Source: Azolla caroliniana (lineage: Eukaryota; Polypodiophyta). Taken from it: DNA of 64,000 bases. The notes under the pieces were generated by a model. That model worked only from the letters and a program-made list of their open reading frames with translations. It was not told the origin of the DNA and did no database searches. Position numbers and translations under genes: made by a program. The DNA is taken from positions 6,324,001 through 6,388,000 of the forward strand of contig JBHGNT010000011.1 in NCBI GenBank assembly GCA_043228905.1, given 5' to 3'. Positions 29,170 through 40,615 of the stretch are shown here, piece after piece. Position 1 is the first letter of the stretch, and every line of letters starts with the position of its first letter.

Positions 29170-31880
29170 AGATGGAGTACTCTGAGAATGAACGTAGACA
29201 AAGGTCCCGCAACAACACAAAAACTCTGATATCAACATTGCACATTGAGAGCTACAACACACCACCAATTTGATCCTCGTCCGGGTATGTATCAGTTATA
29301 CATTAAAAAATCTTTTTTTTTTCCTTTCTGATAACTGTAACTTTGTTGCATGTTCATCTTTTATAAAAAACGATTAGGGTGAAGTCATTGGAGTCCCAAA
29401 CAAGGATGTCTCGAAGATCGGGGTATAACAGCAGGTGTGTTTTTGATTGACAAAAATTCTGATTAGGGTTGATTTCATACATATTTCAGATTAGGGTTTT
29501 TCATTTCCTTAAGCGGTTGATTTCTTATTAGGGTTTTTTATTAAGGTTTCTGATTAGGCTTTCTGATTTCCTTAAGTAGTTGATTTCTTATTAGGGTTTC
29601 TTATTAAGTTTTTTTATTAGGGTTTCTAATTTCCTTAAGCAGTTGATTTCTGATTAGGGTTTTTTATTAGGGTTTCTAATTAAGGTTCCTAAATAGGGCT
29701 TCTGATTTCTAATTACTATTGAAAATTTCAGATTTAGTGTTGGAATTTTGCACCAATTCACATTTCTAATTTCAATGGTTGTGTGTCTGCAAACTTCCCC
29801 CAAACTTGATTTAGGATTTGGGTGAATGTGGCTGATTTTTTATTTTTGATTCTTCCCTACAAATTATGGTTCTAAATTCACATGTCTCAGTAGAGCAGAG
29901 GTAACATGTATTGATTTTTTCTTTCAAGTGGCTCGTTCCTCCATATCCTAGAGTGCTAAACTATACAAAGTTTTGCAAGACAAAAGAGGACTTTAACAAC
30001 ATATATGGTCTATCACTAGAGAGTATTGACCCTGTTGTTCTAACAGATAAATTGATTAGTGATGTAGACTAGTTGTTAGTCTATAAAGTGCCCAGAGTGA
30101 AAGGCAAGGTGAAGCTCAAGCATGTATGACCAGAGTTGTATGACGATTGCATGAGGCTCCACCAAAAAGTACATCAAGAGATCCCGATCAACAACGAGTT
30201 GTCTGTTGCATTCGCGAGAGCTTTTGCATACGAGTATTGCAAAACAGCGAAGGAAGCAACAAACCCTGAAATGTATAGGGTAGCTTGGGCTATTTATGGT
30301 GAGGCATCGGTAGAACAATGTCGAAAGATGGGGAGCTTGAAACAAAAAATGGCAAGATTCTGGAGCATAGTAGTTGATGATGCAACTGCTGACTCCCAAC
30401 AAACCCGCAAGTATACACCACACCGAAACACAATGAAAGCCAATGTTGATGACACAGGTGAGACATTGATTAACTATATGCTGAAAAATGTCCATGAAGC
30501 AAGTGAGACATTAGAGGCAACGAAGACTAACTTAGAGAAAGCAACATTAGTTGTTGCGATGGAGAGCAAAGTCACTTTGGCAGTGACAACAATCATAAAT
30601 AAGATTCAGGTAGCTATTGTTTTGCTAGTATGTAACATGTCATAAATAACTTGTACATGAAAATGTCCTTAGTGAGGCATTATTTGGAACAGGTTGCTCA
30701 ACATGAGCTCGAAATTGAGGGGCTGCTTAATCCCTAGTGGAAAATACAACTACAGACAGAGATCCAGATTCTTTCAATGAACCTAGACCTTCTAGGTGTA
30801 AATACTGTCGTTGATTATAATTTGGAGAACCTCCAAGTAAGTTAATGATTCATGTTTCTTGTTGTTCTATCTTCCTCATTAAGGAATGACAAATTGGTAA
30901 TTTCTCGGTTGCGTTGTAGGAACAATACGCCCTTTAAGAATAGGTAGTTAGCTCCTTAAGAAGCAACTACATTTTGTGCAGGGGATGGTAAAGAGCAGAC
31001 AAGAATTGGATCTCAACATTCTTGCTCCCTTACCAAATGAAGGAGAACCAGGCAACGATATATTGACTATCCAAGCACGTTGCATCGCTTGCGGCTTAGG
31101 CGTAGAGGACAGAACAACCACTCTGTTAGTACACCTACGACCATGCCAGCACACATGCCATATCGTTTGTTTTCAATATGCCTCTCACATTGCTGCAGTC
31201 TATTTGGGGGATTGCAATACAACTCTCCCATATGAGTGGAGAAAACTGATAGGTAAAATTGTTGCTTGTCTCTATAGTGTAGTAGCTAATTAGTTACATC
31301 TTAGCTAATTAGCTAAGCTGTATAAAGTATGGTAGCTATTTAATTGTTATGGTTCAGTAGTGTAGTAGCTAATTAGCTACAACCTAAGTATTCGCTAATT
31401 AGCCAAGATGTAGCTAATTAGCTACTACAAATCTATGGTGTAGCAGCCAATTAGCTACATTGTAGACAATTAGCTAAGTAGTATCAAAAGTGGTAGTTAA
31501 TTAGCTACTGCCATAGTTAAGAAGAATAGCTAATTAGCCAAGATGTAGCTAATTAGCTACTGTAAATCTATGGTCTAGTAGATAATTAGCTAAGATGTAG
31601 CTAATTAGCAAAGTGGTAGCTAATTAGCTATTGTCAACCTATAGTCTAGTAGCTAATTAGCTAAGCATTATCAAGAGTGGTAGCTAATTCGTACTGCCAT
31701 AGTTAGCAAGACGTGGCTGACGTGCAAGTCGTTGCTGAGGCGATGGAAAGGTTGTCAGAGGAGGACACACTTGCGCAATGGGTGAAAGAAGCAAGGCTAA
31801 ATGGGCAATTGACTAGAAAAAGGCTGAAGAAGGGGCCACGATCGGGGACAAGACCAATTACTCGATCAAGGGGCTCTTGA
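29170..31880 (+). pseudogene. RING-like/coiled-coil gene of copy B (multi-exon)
   Basis: A candidate first exon begins at ATG 29170. Later exon-like blocks have good splice signals: 29942-30609 (helical, one or two stops), 30692-30836 (coiled-coil-like), about 30980-31252, and a last exon about 31706-31880. The fourth block encodes C-x2-C-x17-C-x-H-x2-H-x2-C (RCIACGLGVEDRTTTLLVHL, then RPCQHTCHIVC), the first half of a RING-type finger; the last zinc pairs are unclear. Coiled coil followed by a C-terminal RING recalls plant BOI/SBP1-type E3 ligases (inference). Stops near 30069 and 30737 and a shortened last exon indicate decay. AGGGTTT telo-box-like repeats at 29456-29690 may be the promoter or first intron. 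Confidence 0.45.
31266..31705. repeat. Palindromic TAGCTAATTAGCTA array in an intron (copy B)
   Basis: About 430 bp with the same palindrome and spacers as 91-2490, inside the intron starting at GT 31253. It runs directly into the shortened last exon, so part of that exon was lost together with the intron end. Confidence 0.88.
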
Positions 31881-32028
31881 ATTGGAGCTAATTACTACCA
31901 ATTACTGATTAGTGGGATATGACTGTTAGCTATTTTCTTAGAAAATTAGGAAGATGGCCTATGGTCTATTTGGACAAGTAACACCTCAAATTGATTGTTG
32001 CTTGATCCACATTATGTAATGGAACTCT

Positions 32029-33168
32029 ATGATGGATATTAAGATAATATTTTTATTTTGTTGCAAATATTTCATGTTCATTATGTTGTTTTGTGAGACT
32101 GTTAGCTACTTTGTAAGTGTGAATATGTTGGTGTTTTCTGATGTTGTAGAGTCTAAAGGGTTTGAACCTATTGCTCCTAAGGCCGATGGCAGTGTGGAAA
32201 CTGTTGATGTTGTTGCGTGTTTAGAGGGCCCCATCTTGAAAGTTGACGTAGCAATTGACACAAATGATCTGCTCACGCAAGTAGATCAAGCATGTTGCAC
32301 AGATGATCTAATTTTGCAGGTAGATGCAACATGTGATATCAGTGGGCTGATAACGACCAGAGAAGTATCTACATGCACAGAGGCAATGCCAGGACCGATG
32401 ACACGACCGACTATACAAGAGCAAAACAATGTGAAGCCATGCCCAATGACTACACAAGGGCAAAACAAGGTGAAGCTAGACCCAATGACACAGTCGACAA
32501 GGGGTTTGAAGAGGAAAAGGACACCAATTGTGTCAACAGAACCTGAGTTAATTGAAATTGATCGTGTGCTACCAATACTTGGTGTAACAGAGGCTCAGTT
32601 GCAGGAATGGAAATCTAAACCATTAGAAGACAAAAGAAGAGCGTTGATCTTGGAGCTTGATAAAGTCCTGATGAGTGTGCGATATATGACACCAAGGAGG
32701 GATGCGAATCATTTTCCAGAGTGTGTTGTGCAATACTTTGATTTGTTTATTTGGAGTGAAAAACCACATTCAGATGTTTGGAAGTGTGTAGAAAGATTCT
32801 TCCCAAAGTGGCGACAACACTTCAAGGGTCAATTGACACGAGAAAGATGTGAGCACCAAGATATTGCAAGATTCAAAAGACTTTCTGATTTTTGGCATAC
32901 TTGGCCTGAATATAATGCCGACAATACGTTGATTGTGGATGCAGAACATTTCCGACATTACTACAACCTTCGCATATGTTATCTCGTTGTACCCGATGAA
33001 ATGCCTAATAACTACTTGGTGAAAACATTAAGCTGCCAACTAACTGCATGGTTGTGGACACCATACCAAGCTCAGTATGCAAATCACATATGTAGAGAAG
33101 TTCCACTGACCAGCAAGAGCTTAGCTATTTATAGCCGCTTTGTAGACATTGTCAATGGTGTATTATAA
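32029..33168 (+). CDS. Unrecognised 379-residue companion protein of copy B
   Basis: Longest open frame in the element apart from the transposase region. A likely start is the Met of MLVFSDVVESKGF (32125) or a splice acceptor TTGTAG at about 32144-32149; the first residues of the long frame look like intron. Layout: acidic N-terminal half with Cys pairs (VDQACCTDD, VDATCD) and repeated PMT motifs; basic patch GLKRKRTP near residue 160; then about 200 residues of helical, Trp- and His-rich sequence with ILELDKVLMSVRYM, YFDLFIWSEKP, WKCVERFFPKW and WHTWPEY. I recognise no domain. Copy A keeps the same core, so it belongs to the element. It could be a DNA-binding or transposition accessory protein (speculation). 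Confidence 0.6.
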   Translation: MMDIKIIFLFCCKYFMFIMLFCETVSYFVSVNMLVFSDVVESKGFEPIAPKADGSVETVDVVACLEGPILKVDVAIDTNDLLTQVDQACCTDDLILQVDATCDISGLITTREVSTCTEAMPGPMTRPTIQEQNNVKPCPMTTQGQNKVKLDPMTQSTRGLKRKRTPIVSTEPELIEIDRVLPILGVTEAQLQEWKSKPLEDKRRALILELDKVLMSVRYMTPRRDANHFPECVVQYFDLFIWSEKPHSDVWKCVERFFPKWRQHFKGQLTRERCEHQDIARFKRLSDFWHTWPEYNADNTLIVDAEHFRHYYNLRICYLVVPDEMPNNYLVKTLSCQLTAWLWTPYQAQYANHICREVPLTSKSLAIYSRFVDIVNGVL

Positions 33169-33490
33169 ATATGTAATTTGATGACATATGTAATTTTTAA
33201 ATAGCTAATTAATTTTTGATTTCATGCTGCTAGTTCTCAGAATGGCAAACTATTTGAACTTGTACATGGTTCACTTGAGAGTAAAACTACCATTGCCAAA
33301 ATGTATTCCAGCCAGTATAACCGTCATATGCACATTGAACATACACTAAAACTGAAAGTTCCAATAAGTAAACTGACTATAATCAATACACATTTAACAT
33401 ACACGATTTTATTAAGAAACAAGAACAGAAAAAGACTCGCAAACGATTTTGTTAAACTGTTTTTTTTGCAATACAACTACTTTGTCCACT

Positions 33491-36400
33491 TTATAAATTC
33501 CATGGCATGTTGTTGTAAATACATTCATACACATTAGCACTAATTGTGCATAAATCGGAGCAGCTATTGTATTGCGACATCGGGACGACCAAATGAGAGT
33601 ACATGGACACTACTAGTTTTTCTTCTAAAAGCCTATACACATAATCGTAATCATCTAGTCTTGCATAAAAAATACCTTCAATGTAGAATGTCCCAACAGA
33701 TACAAAATTTTCCCAAACATCTACAATATTCTGCTTTGCACATTGTTTACGAACCATGCACTTCAATATATAGAAATCAACACCCTCTGAATTGTCTTCT
33801 TCTGCATTTACAGCCAAATTATCCCCAACGTTTATGACATCACTCAGAGTATCTCCACGACCATTATATGTGAAGTCAGCATTGTTTTCTGTTTCTCCAT
33901 CCGCTTGTTCCTTATCATTCAATGTATGGTACTCCCAATTCTAAATATATGCTTTGTTTAAACAATACCTCCAATTTCCCTGCACACAATGGAAGCAAAA
34001 ACAAGTTAATTCTCTAACCGCAATACAATGACCATCCAACCTAGAATAACCCCGAACAACATGGCGAGATCGCAATTCACGTTTGATATCTCGAACCTGC
34101 GAGGAATAAACACTAGTTGCACTCGTTGACATATTAACTCTTAAAAATTCGACTACATGTGTTGCATAATTCATATGCACACCATCTACCTTTAGTTGTT
34201 CATGGGTAAGTGCCCGCTTTATAACTACACTTGCTCCACCATGTTCACCTTTACCATGGCTAGACCCAAAAAAATTCTATCTCATCTCCAAACCTATTAC
34301 AGAAGGATACCTCCCAACAAAATAAAATGGACGTCTAGCCTTGATTTGTGACGCAGCTCCGTCAAACCAGACCCAATGTTGAGTAAGCTCCAAACGTTGA
34401 CATAATAACCATTGCCAATGTAACTTAAAACAATGTTGGATAAACAAGGTATCATGCTTCTTATCATCAGAAATTAAAAAATGAATTACTTTCTTAACAT
34501 CACTTGAAACTCGATAATATGTTGTGCACAAAAATGGTTACTTGCATTGAACAACAATGCATGGATTGAATTTCATTTTGCTGCTTGAAAGTATAATTCT
34601 CTACGAAATCTACTACTGAGCTACATCATTTGGAAAATCAGATATGCAAGTCTTAAGTTGATGAGCTTGCCATGAATAAATGAAGTTGTGTTTAATGAAC
34701 TTTCCTAGAGATACTATAAATAGAGACGTCGAATCCCTTGGTTTAAGCGACTTCCTAACTAGATCCTTTCGTTTACACACCTTTCCTTCGAAATTGGTGT
34801 CCACAAACTCAAATAACTTGATAGAGATTAATATTTCACTACTAAACTCTTTTGGACACCACCTAAATTTACGATGGCCACAATCTTGACATAAACCCAT
34901 GACACATTTAAGACTGTGGAAGATAGCCTTAGATTCTCTCAGACACAATACTGAATCTAAAAGACCACTCATGGAAGAGATAACATGCTCTGATAATTTA
35001 CAGTGCTCTTGTAAGCTAGATCGACAAATTGGGCACTCACAAGTGCAGACTGCATCCTCTAGGGAGGAGCTATGGTGACGTACTAGATTAACAAAGTTCT
35101 TGAGAAAACCCATTTGTACATAGTAAATGCAACAACATGTGTATCGATCCTTTAAGCGTATCACAAAGTGTGGCTTAAGAAACTCGAATGTTCGTAGTTG
35201 AACTTTGATATTTGGATGCATTCGTCTGAACCTAATAAATAAATCAACTTGCATAATAAAAAGGAAGTCTAGTGAGTATCAAAAATGCGCCTTGATGTAG
35301 CTAGTTAGATATAGTGCGGTAGCTGATTAGCTATGATCATACTCTTGTAGTAGCTAATTAGCTATTAAGAGTAGCTAATTAGCTTCCTTAATAGCTAATT
35401 AGCTCGTGACATAGCTAGTTAGCTATTGCTAGTAGCTAATTAGCAACCTTAATAGCTAATTAGCTCTTGACATAGCTAACTAGATATTGCCAATAGCTAA
35501 TTAGCTATTAAGAGTAGCTAATTAGCTATTGATAATAGCTAAGTTGATAAGTGCTAAGTTTACTATTGGCAATACCTAAATAGTTATTACCAGTAGCTAG
35601 TTAGCTATGGTCATATTCTGAGGTAGCTAATTAGTTGGTAATAGCTTAGTTTGGTATTGGTAATACCTATTTAGCTATTACCAGTAGCTAGTTATCTATG
35701 GTCATATTCTGAGTTAGCTAATTAGATATTGTGGTAGCTAATTAGCTATGGTCATATTTGAGATAGTTAATTAGCTATTGTGGTAGGTAATTAGCTAATA
35801 ATAGTTAAGTTAGCTATTGTCAATCGCTATTTCGCTATTACCAGTAGCTAGTTAGCTATGGTCATATTCTAAGATAGCTAATTAGCTATTGTTGTAGCTA
35901 ATTAGCTGATAATAGCTAAGTTGGCTATTTAGAATTGCTATTTAGCTATTACCAGTGGCTAGTTAGCTATGATCATATTCTGAGTTAGTTAATTAGCTAT
36001 TACGGTAGCTAATTAGCTTATAATAGCTAAGTTTAGTATTGGCAATAGCTATTTAGCTATTACCAGTAGCTAGTTAACTATGGTCATATTCTGAGGTAAC
36101 TAATTAGCTATTGTGGTAGCTAACTAGCTGATAATAGCTAAGTTAGCTACATATTGTCAATCGCTATTTAGCTATTACCAATAGCTAGTTAGATCTGGTC
36201 ATATTCTGAGGTAGCTAATTAGATATGGTCATATTCTAAGATAGCTAATTAGGTATTGTGGTAGCTAATTAGGTGATAATAGCTAAGTTAGCTATTGTCA
36301 ATCGCTATTTAGCTATTACCAGTAGCTAGTTAGATCTGGTCATATTCTAAGGTAGCTAATTAGCTAACTAACTAAGCTTAAAAATCAAAACAAAAGTTGA

Positions 36401-37079
36401 GATAAATGTAAATACCTGAGGTACATCAAGAAGATGAATTGGATGCTCCTCGTATTGACTCCTTCCAACAAGTTTCCTACATAAATCCTTCTTATTGGGT
36501 GAAACCCTACTCTCATTAGTCCAAAATATGGTGATTATATCCTTGATTTCTGATGTTATGGGTGTCATTGGCTTACATCTTGTTGTTAGCTTTCACAAAC
36601 TAGTTCCTTCTCCACTTGAAATTATCTGGTTCATGGTATTGTACACAGTTTTTCTACTAACACCAATTACCTAGCACACTGATGTTAAGATCGTCAACAT
36701 CACTTTTAAGTAACATCATTAGACTAGACCTTTTTAAGACAATATCATCTTCTGACCTACTCATGGATACGAAACTATTACGGAGATTATTTTCTAGTAC
36801 TCATGTTATGTTTGCATTAAGACCATCACAATCAACTAACTCCTTTATTGATGGATCATTTAATATTCCATAAAGTATTACTGTCTTGTCTTCATTGTTG
36901 ATGTGCTTGGTTTGAACATTGAAATAGTCTACAACCTTTCTCTTTATGATAGTAGTCTCATTACTTCCATTCTCAGTGGTATTCATACCTATATTGCAAC
37001 CAATGTTATCCTTACCTTTAGTGAATGTGGCTTTCGTATCCTTCAACAATTGACGATGTTTCCCTTTTTTTCTGCCCAA
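33491..37079 (-). pseudogene. Transposase-like gene: HTH plus DDE-like core, multi-exon, decayed
   Basis: Read from 37079 downward with several frame changes: a Lys-rich N-terminus; a helix-turn-helix VIGVSRKTVYNTMNQI (about 36672-36625); FWTNESRVSPNKKDLCRK (about 36540-36480); an intron filled by repeats (about 36405-35260); HPNIKVQLRTFEFLKP, then Cys-rich CTCECPICRSSLQEHC and LCQDCGHRK; then candidate acids D in VVDFVENY (34608-34610), D in WFDGAASQIK (34361-34363) and E in GKGEHGG (34244-34246), and a final CFCFHC...YCLNKAY block. This order matches uncharacterised DDE-transposase-like proteins I recall from invertebrates and mosses (D..ENY, SDG..SQ.K, GKG motifs). The D-to-E gap is about 38 codons. 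Probably inactive. Confidence 0.6.
35290..36378. repeat. Palindromic TAGCTAATTAGCTA array in the transposase intron
   Basis: About 1.1 kb of TAGCTAATTAGCTA variants with a higher-order unit of roughly 120 bp containing CTATTACCAGTAGCTAGTTA and GGTCATATTCTGAGGTAGCT, repeated about seven times. Spacers differ from the arrays at 91-2490 and 31266-31705, so it expanded separately. It lies between the coding blocks at 36412 and 35254 of the minus-strand gene. Confidence 0.88.
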
Positions 37080-37299
37080 TACTTTCGTATCGCTTGTTGT
37101 GTCCTGATAGCGTCATCCCTATCCTGATAATCCATAAGGGGTATTGGTAAACACCCTCCTTCCCCTTCCAGTTGGCTTCACATATTCATTAGTAAATTTC
37201 CACACAAAAAAGACACGTAGCTAGTTACTAAGCCACATGCAAACCGGTTATTCACAAGAGTGATCCCACCATTGGTAAGTTTATGTTTGTTGCAGCGGA

Positions 37300-37795
37300 G
37301 TGATAGCTACTCAACCTTCGTCGGGAATGAGCTAAGATGACTATGGGCAACAGCAATACACAAAATTATTCCACAATACACAAGATTATACCCAACAATA
37401 CACAAGATAATCAACAAATGGAACAATTCTTGCAATCCAGGACTGAACAGTGGCGGCAATTGAGTGTAGAATGGCGGCAATGGAGGAGTGAACTCCGCCG
37501 GATCGAATAGTGGCGACAATCCAGGACCGAACAATGGCAACAACTAAGTGTAGAATGGCGGAAGTGGAGGAGGAGTGAACTCCGTCGGAACAAACAGTGG
37601 TGGAAATCCAGGACCGAATAGTGGCGGCAACTAAGTGTAGAATGGTGGCAATGGAGTGAACTCCGTTAGATCGAACAGTGGCAGATGATGCTTGGAACGT
37701 AGAGTGGTGCCAACTGAGTGTAGAATGGCGATAGTGAAGGAGGAGTGAACTCTATCGGATCGAACAATGGCAGCAATCCACATTTATGGTGCACA
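37300..37795 (-). repeat. 85-bp tandem repeats encoding Pro/Phe-rich peptide
   Basis: Four units of about 85-88 bp, each with TGTAGAATGGCGGCAATGGA and GTGAACTCCGCCGGATCGAA-type sequence. On the minus strand, units read PLFDPAEFTPPLPPFYTQL in frame over at least two copies. This could be a repetitive 5' exon of the transposase gene or a coincidental subterminal repeat. Nearly 28-codon periodicity favours a coding past. Confidence 0.65.
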
Positions 37796-37918
37796 TTTAT
37801 GGTGCTCATTTATATAATTAAAACATTCTAATGTTTTCATTCATGGTGCAAAAAATGACTATTTATCATTGGTAGCTTTTTGCATAGCCAATTAGCTATG
37901 TCCTTGACATAGCTAATT

Positions 37919-37942
37919 GTTTCCACTCGCATGCTTTCACCC
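37919..37942 (-). repeat. Right terminal inverted repeat of copy B
   Basis: Inverted copy of 28882-28905 with one mismatch (GGGTGAAAGC against GGGTAAAAGC). TAGCTAATT and GACATAGCTAATT lie immediately inside it. Confidence 0.8.
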
Positions 37943-38356
37943 GAGAAGACTTGGGTTGAGATAGCCTTAGGTTGGATTGAAGACAAATCGGGGATAGTTG
38001 ATTCAGTTAACGAAGGAGACGAATCGAAAACAGTCGATTCAATCAAGAAGAATGATTCGGACGAGTCAAATCATATGAAGGCCAAACGGATGTGGAGGCA
38101 GCCGAAGCCGACGCCGATACGGAGGAGCCGACGGGTCAAGGGGTGCCAATTCCGTACACAGACTAGACGACTAGTCAGATCGAGGAGCGAGGGACCGAAC
38201 AGGTCGTGGAGCGCGAGCCAAGAGGCAAGCTGGCAAGAGCCAAGGCGAAGAACCGGCAGAGAAAAACAAGGAATCTCAAGTTGAGCTTGAGGTTGAGTGT
38301 TGAGAGACAAGTTCAACATGAGCCGGATCAGCTGAAGAAGCCGACAACCAAGTCAA
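37943..38356 (+). mobile_element. Copia 3' region, middle piece
   Basis: Continues the copia remnant between copy B and the gypsy element at 38357. Encodes only a degenerate Lys/Arg-rich frame (37931-38284). Ends with a GATCAGCTGAAGAAGCCGAC block that recurs at 47992-48011 beyond the next insertion, so the target had a short tandem repeat. Confidence 0.45.
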
Positions 38357-38790
38357 TGTTACCGGCCGGCAAAGGAGTCCAGAGTGTAAAACGGAGGAGT
38401 TAATTAATTATTAGGAATGGTTGTAAGTAATCTATTAGTGTGGACGGACGAACCGAGATCGGTATGCCGTACCGGATCCGGACCGATCCCGAACAGGTGC
38501 GGATGACACCGTTTTGTATTACATACCGGAAACCTATTTAAAGGCCCGGATACAATGTAATGAACAACGGATAATTAATAAAGATTAGTGTTTTTATCTC
38601 TGTGTGTTAATTGTCGTTATGCATTCATTGTTAGATCTTACACGTGTGATTATTAAGGAAGATCTTGCTAAGTAACCTAATTAAGTCGGATTAATCGTTG
38701 ATCCTAATTCCCTTGCCGTAACACCCCTTTGGTGAAGTGTCTTCCGTAGACACCCTGTGTTAGGCCATTGTCTGGCCCTAAGAGTTAACA
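38357..38790 (+). repeat. 5' LTR of the 9.6-kb gypsy element
   Basis: Starts TGTTACCGGCCGGC, ends AAGAGTTAACA. CCTATTTAAAGG near 38535 is a likely TATA box. The region just after (CAGTTTTTGGCGACCACGA, 38791-38809) includes the probable primer-binding site at TGGCGACC. Confidence 0.92.
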
Positions 38791-38927
38791 CAGTTTTTGG
38801 CGACCACGATTCCTATTTTTGCAGCGAACGACGGCACGAATGGATGACTAGATCAACGCACGACCTGGTTACGGATTGAACTCGACGCCTTGCCGAAAGG
38901 CAAAGGAGACGTGAGGCTTTCCAGTAA

Positions 38928-40613
38928 GTGGCGCAGGAAATTAGAGCGGATCGCTCGTTTTCCAACGTAATCCGGAGAGTAGCGGAGGAGTCCCTCTGGT
39001 TACAGCAAACATCGCACCCGGACGACGGTAGCAGCCTAAGTAGCCTCCGGGAAACCGAATCCCTTCTCCAGGCGTTGGCAAGCGGAGAAGGCGAAGCAGA
39101 AGCCTTTTCAGCGTATGAATCGGATTCCGAAGGGGAATACAGCGTGCACACGAACTACCGTAGCAGCAACGAAACCCCGGGCGGACCGGAGGACGAAGGA
39201 TCGGACACCTTACCGACACCGGAACCAGAAGTGCTAAGGCTGGAACCTCTGGAACCAGCTGAGGAAGAGCGACCTCCGACACCGGAAGTCAAGAAGGAGA
39301 GGCCTCCGTCACCAAAAGAAGAGGAAAGACCACCAACGCCAGAAACAAATCAGGAAAGACCACCGACGCCGGAGAAAAACCAGGAACGACCACCAACACC
39401 ACCAGCCCGCGCACCGATACCGGACAACGACATGCCGTTCCAGTACTCCAAGTATAGAGATGATCCGGATGCGGAAGCTCATGTTCACGCCTTTGAACAG
39501 ACATGGGAAGCAAACCATGTGTCCCAGCGATTGACCCCGGAGGAAGAGGAACGCTCGAAGATAGTGGAATTTGGTGTCACATTGGAAGGACCGGCAGCAA
39601 GATGGCGCCGGATGCAGGACCCGTCTACCATCACCACCTTCGCAGATTTAAAAGCTAAATTCTTGCATTCTTTCCAAAAGGAGGTGGACTAGACAGTAAT
39701 GGTGGGCTTATTTTATACCATCCGATAGGAGGCAGGGGAGAGCATTCCCTAGTTTGTCATCCGGTTTCAACGGATGCATAGTCAGCTTGCTCGAGCACCC
39801 TCGGAGGAGGAATTACGGACTATATTCCTAAATGCGCTCCGGGAAGCCCTACGCACGGTTTGCACGGTAATTGACTTCCACACAAGTACCATCGACCAGG
39901 TCATTGACCGGGTGAGAGAGATGGAAAAGACAAGCTCCTGGCTTACACTAGGAGCACTCCAACGGGCGTTACTGTCCGATGAAGACCTCCGGTTTCGGCA
40001 AGCAATACAGTGCACAACCTTCTTGAATTCCGGACACTCGGCACTAGAATGCACTATGAGGACGCAATGTATAATCTGTCAATCCAAGGGCCATACGACG
40101 GATAGGTGTGAGTATAATCTATTGAACCGGCAAGCACCGCCCGTCCGACAAATAGAGCCACGCAGCAGCCGGGATGAAGAAGAGGAACGCTGGCGGCGAA
40201 TGTACCGCGACCGACCGGCACAGGATTTTCGGTATGGCGATCGATGGGAGAATGATGTCTGGTACGGTGATCGGCGGGATAACTACGACCGGCATGATAG
40301 ATATGATCGGTACCAGGATTACAATAGACGATACGAACATTACGACCGGGAGCACTCCCCCGGGTATCGGCAACAACGACAGGAATACGGCAGATATAAC
40401 GACCAACCTCGTCAAGAGTACCGCAATAAGAAGAACTATAACAAAAAACGGCATTTCAAAAAAGGAGGCTACCCACGAGATCCGGAACAAGGAGCTTCAA
40501 GCAGCCAACCGGCCCAAAACCCCGCGCTTACCACAGGACCGGCCTCGGGTACAACAAACAATGCTGAATCCAACAATACCCAGAAAACCTACTACTACTA
40601 CTGCCGACAGTAA
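38928..40613 (+). pseudogene. gag of the 9.6-kb gypsy element
   Basis: A 254-codon frame (from GTG 38928; no convincing ATG) has acidic N-terminal sequence with about five repeats of the RPPTPE type, then the gag core with FQYSKYRDDPDAEAHVHAFE. Stops near 39692 and 39730 interrupt; the frame resumes at 39774 with RTIFLNALREALRTV and zinc knuckles, of which CIICQSKGHTTDRC (about 40065-40107) is complete. An Arg/Tyr/Asp-rich tail follows to 40613. Structural capsid protein, non-functional here. Confidence 0.75.
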
Positions 40614-40615
40614 AT

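Larger units (their letters stand above)
28882..37942 (-). mobile_element. Copy B: 9.06-kb TIR DNA transposon of unrecognised superfamily
   Basis: Inside a copia remnant. The left end GGGTAAAAGCATGCGAGTGG... (28882-28905) and the reverse complement of the right end (37942-37919) agree at 23 of 24 positions. Flanks share only GA (28880-28881, 37943-37944), a possible 2-bp target duplication. It carries a transposase-like gene on the minus strand and a RING-like gene plus a 379-residue ORF on the plus strand. TAGCTAATTAGCTA palindromes lie next to both ends and in introns of both genes. I do not recognise the element. Strand is given for the transposase. Confidence 0.75.

Noticed and set aside
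29456-29690. Interstitial telomere array
   Set aside because: TTAGGGTTT-like motifs are irregular and mixed with GATTTC units; more like telo-boxes or simple AT-rich repeats than a true telomeric tract.
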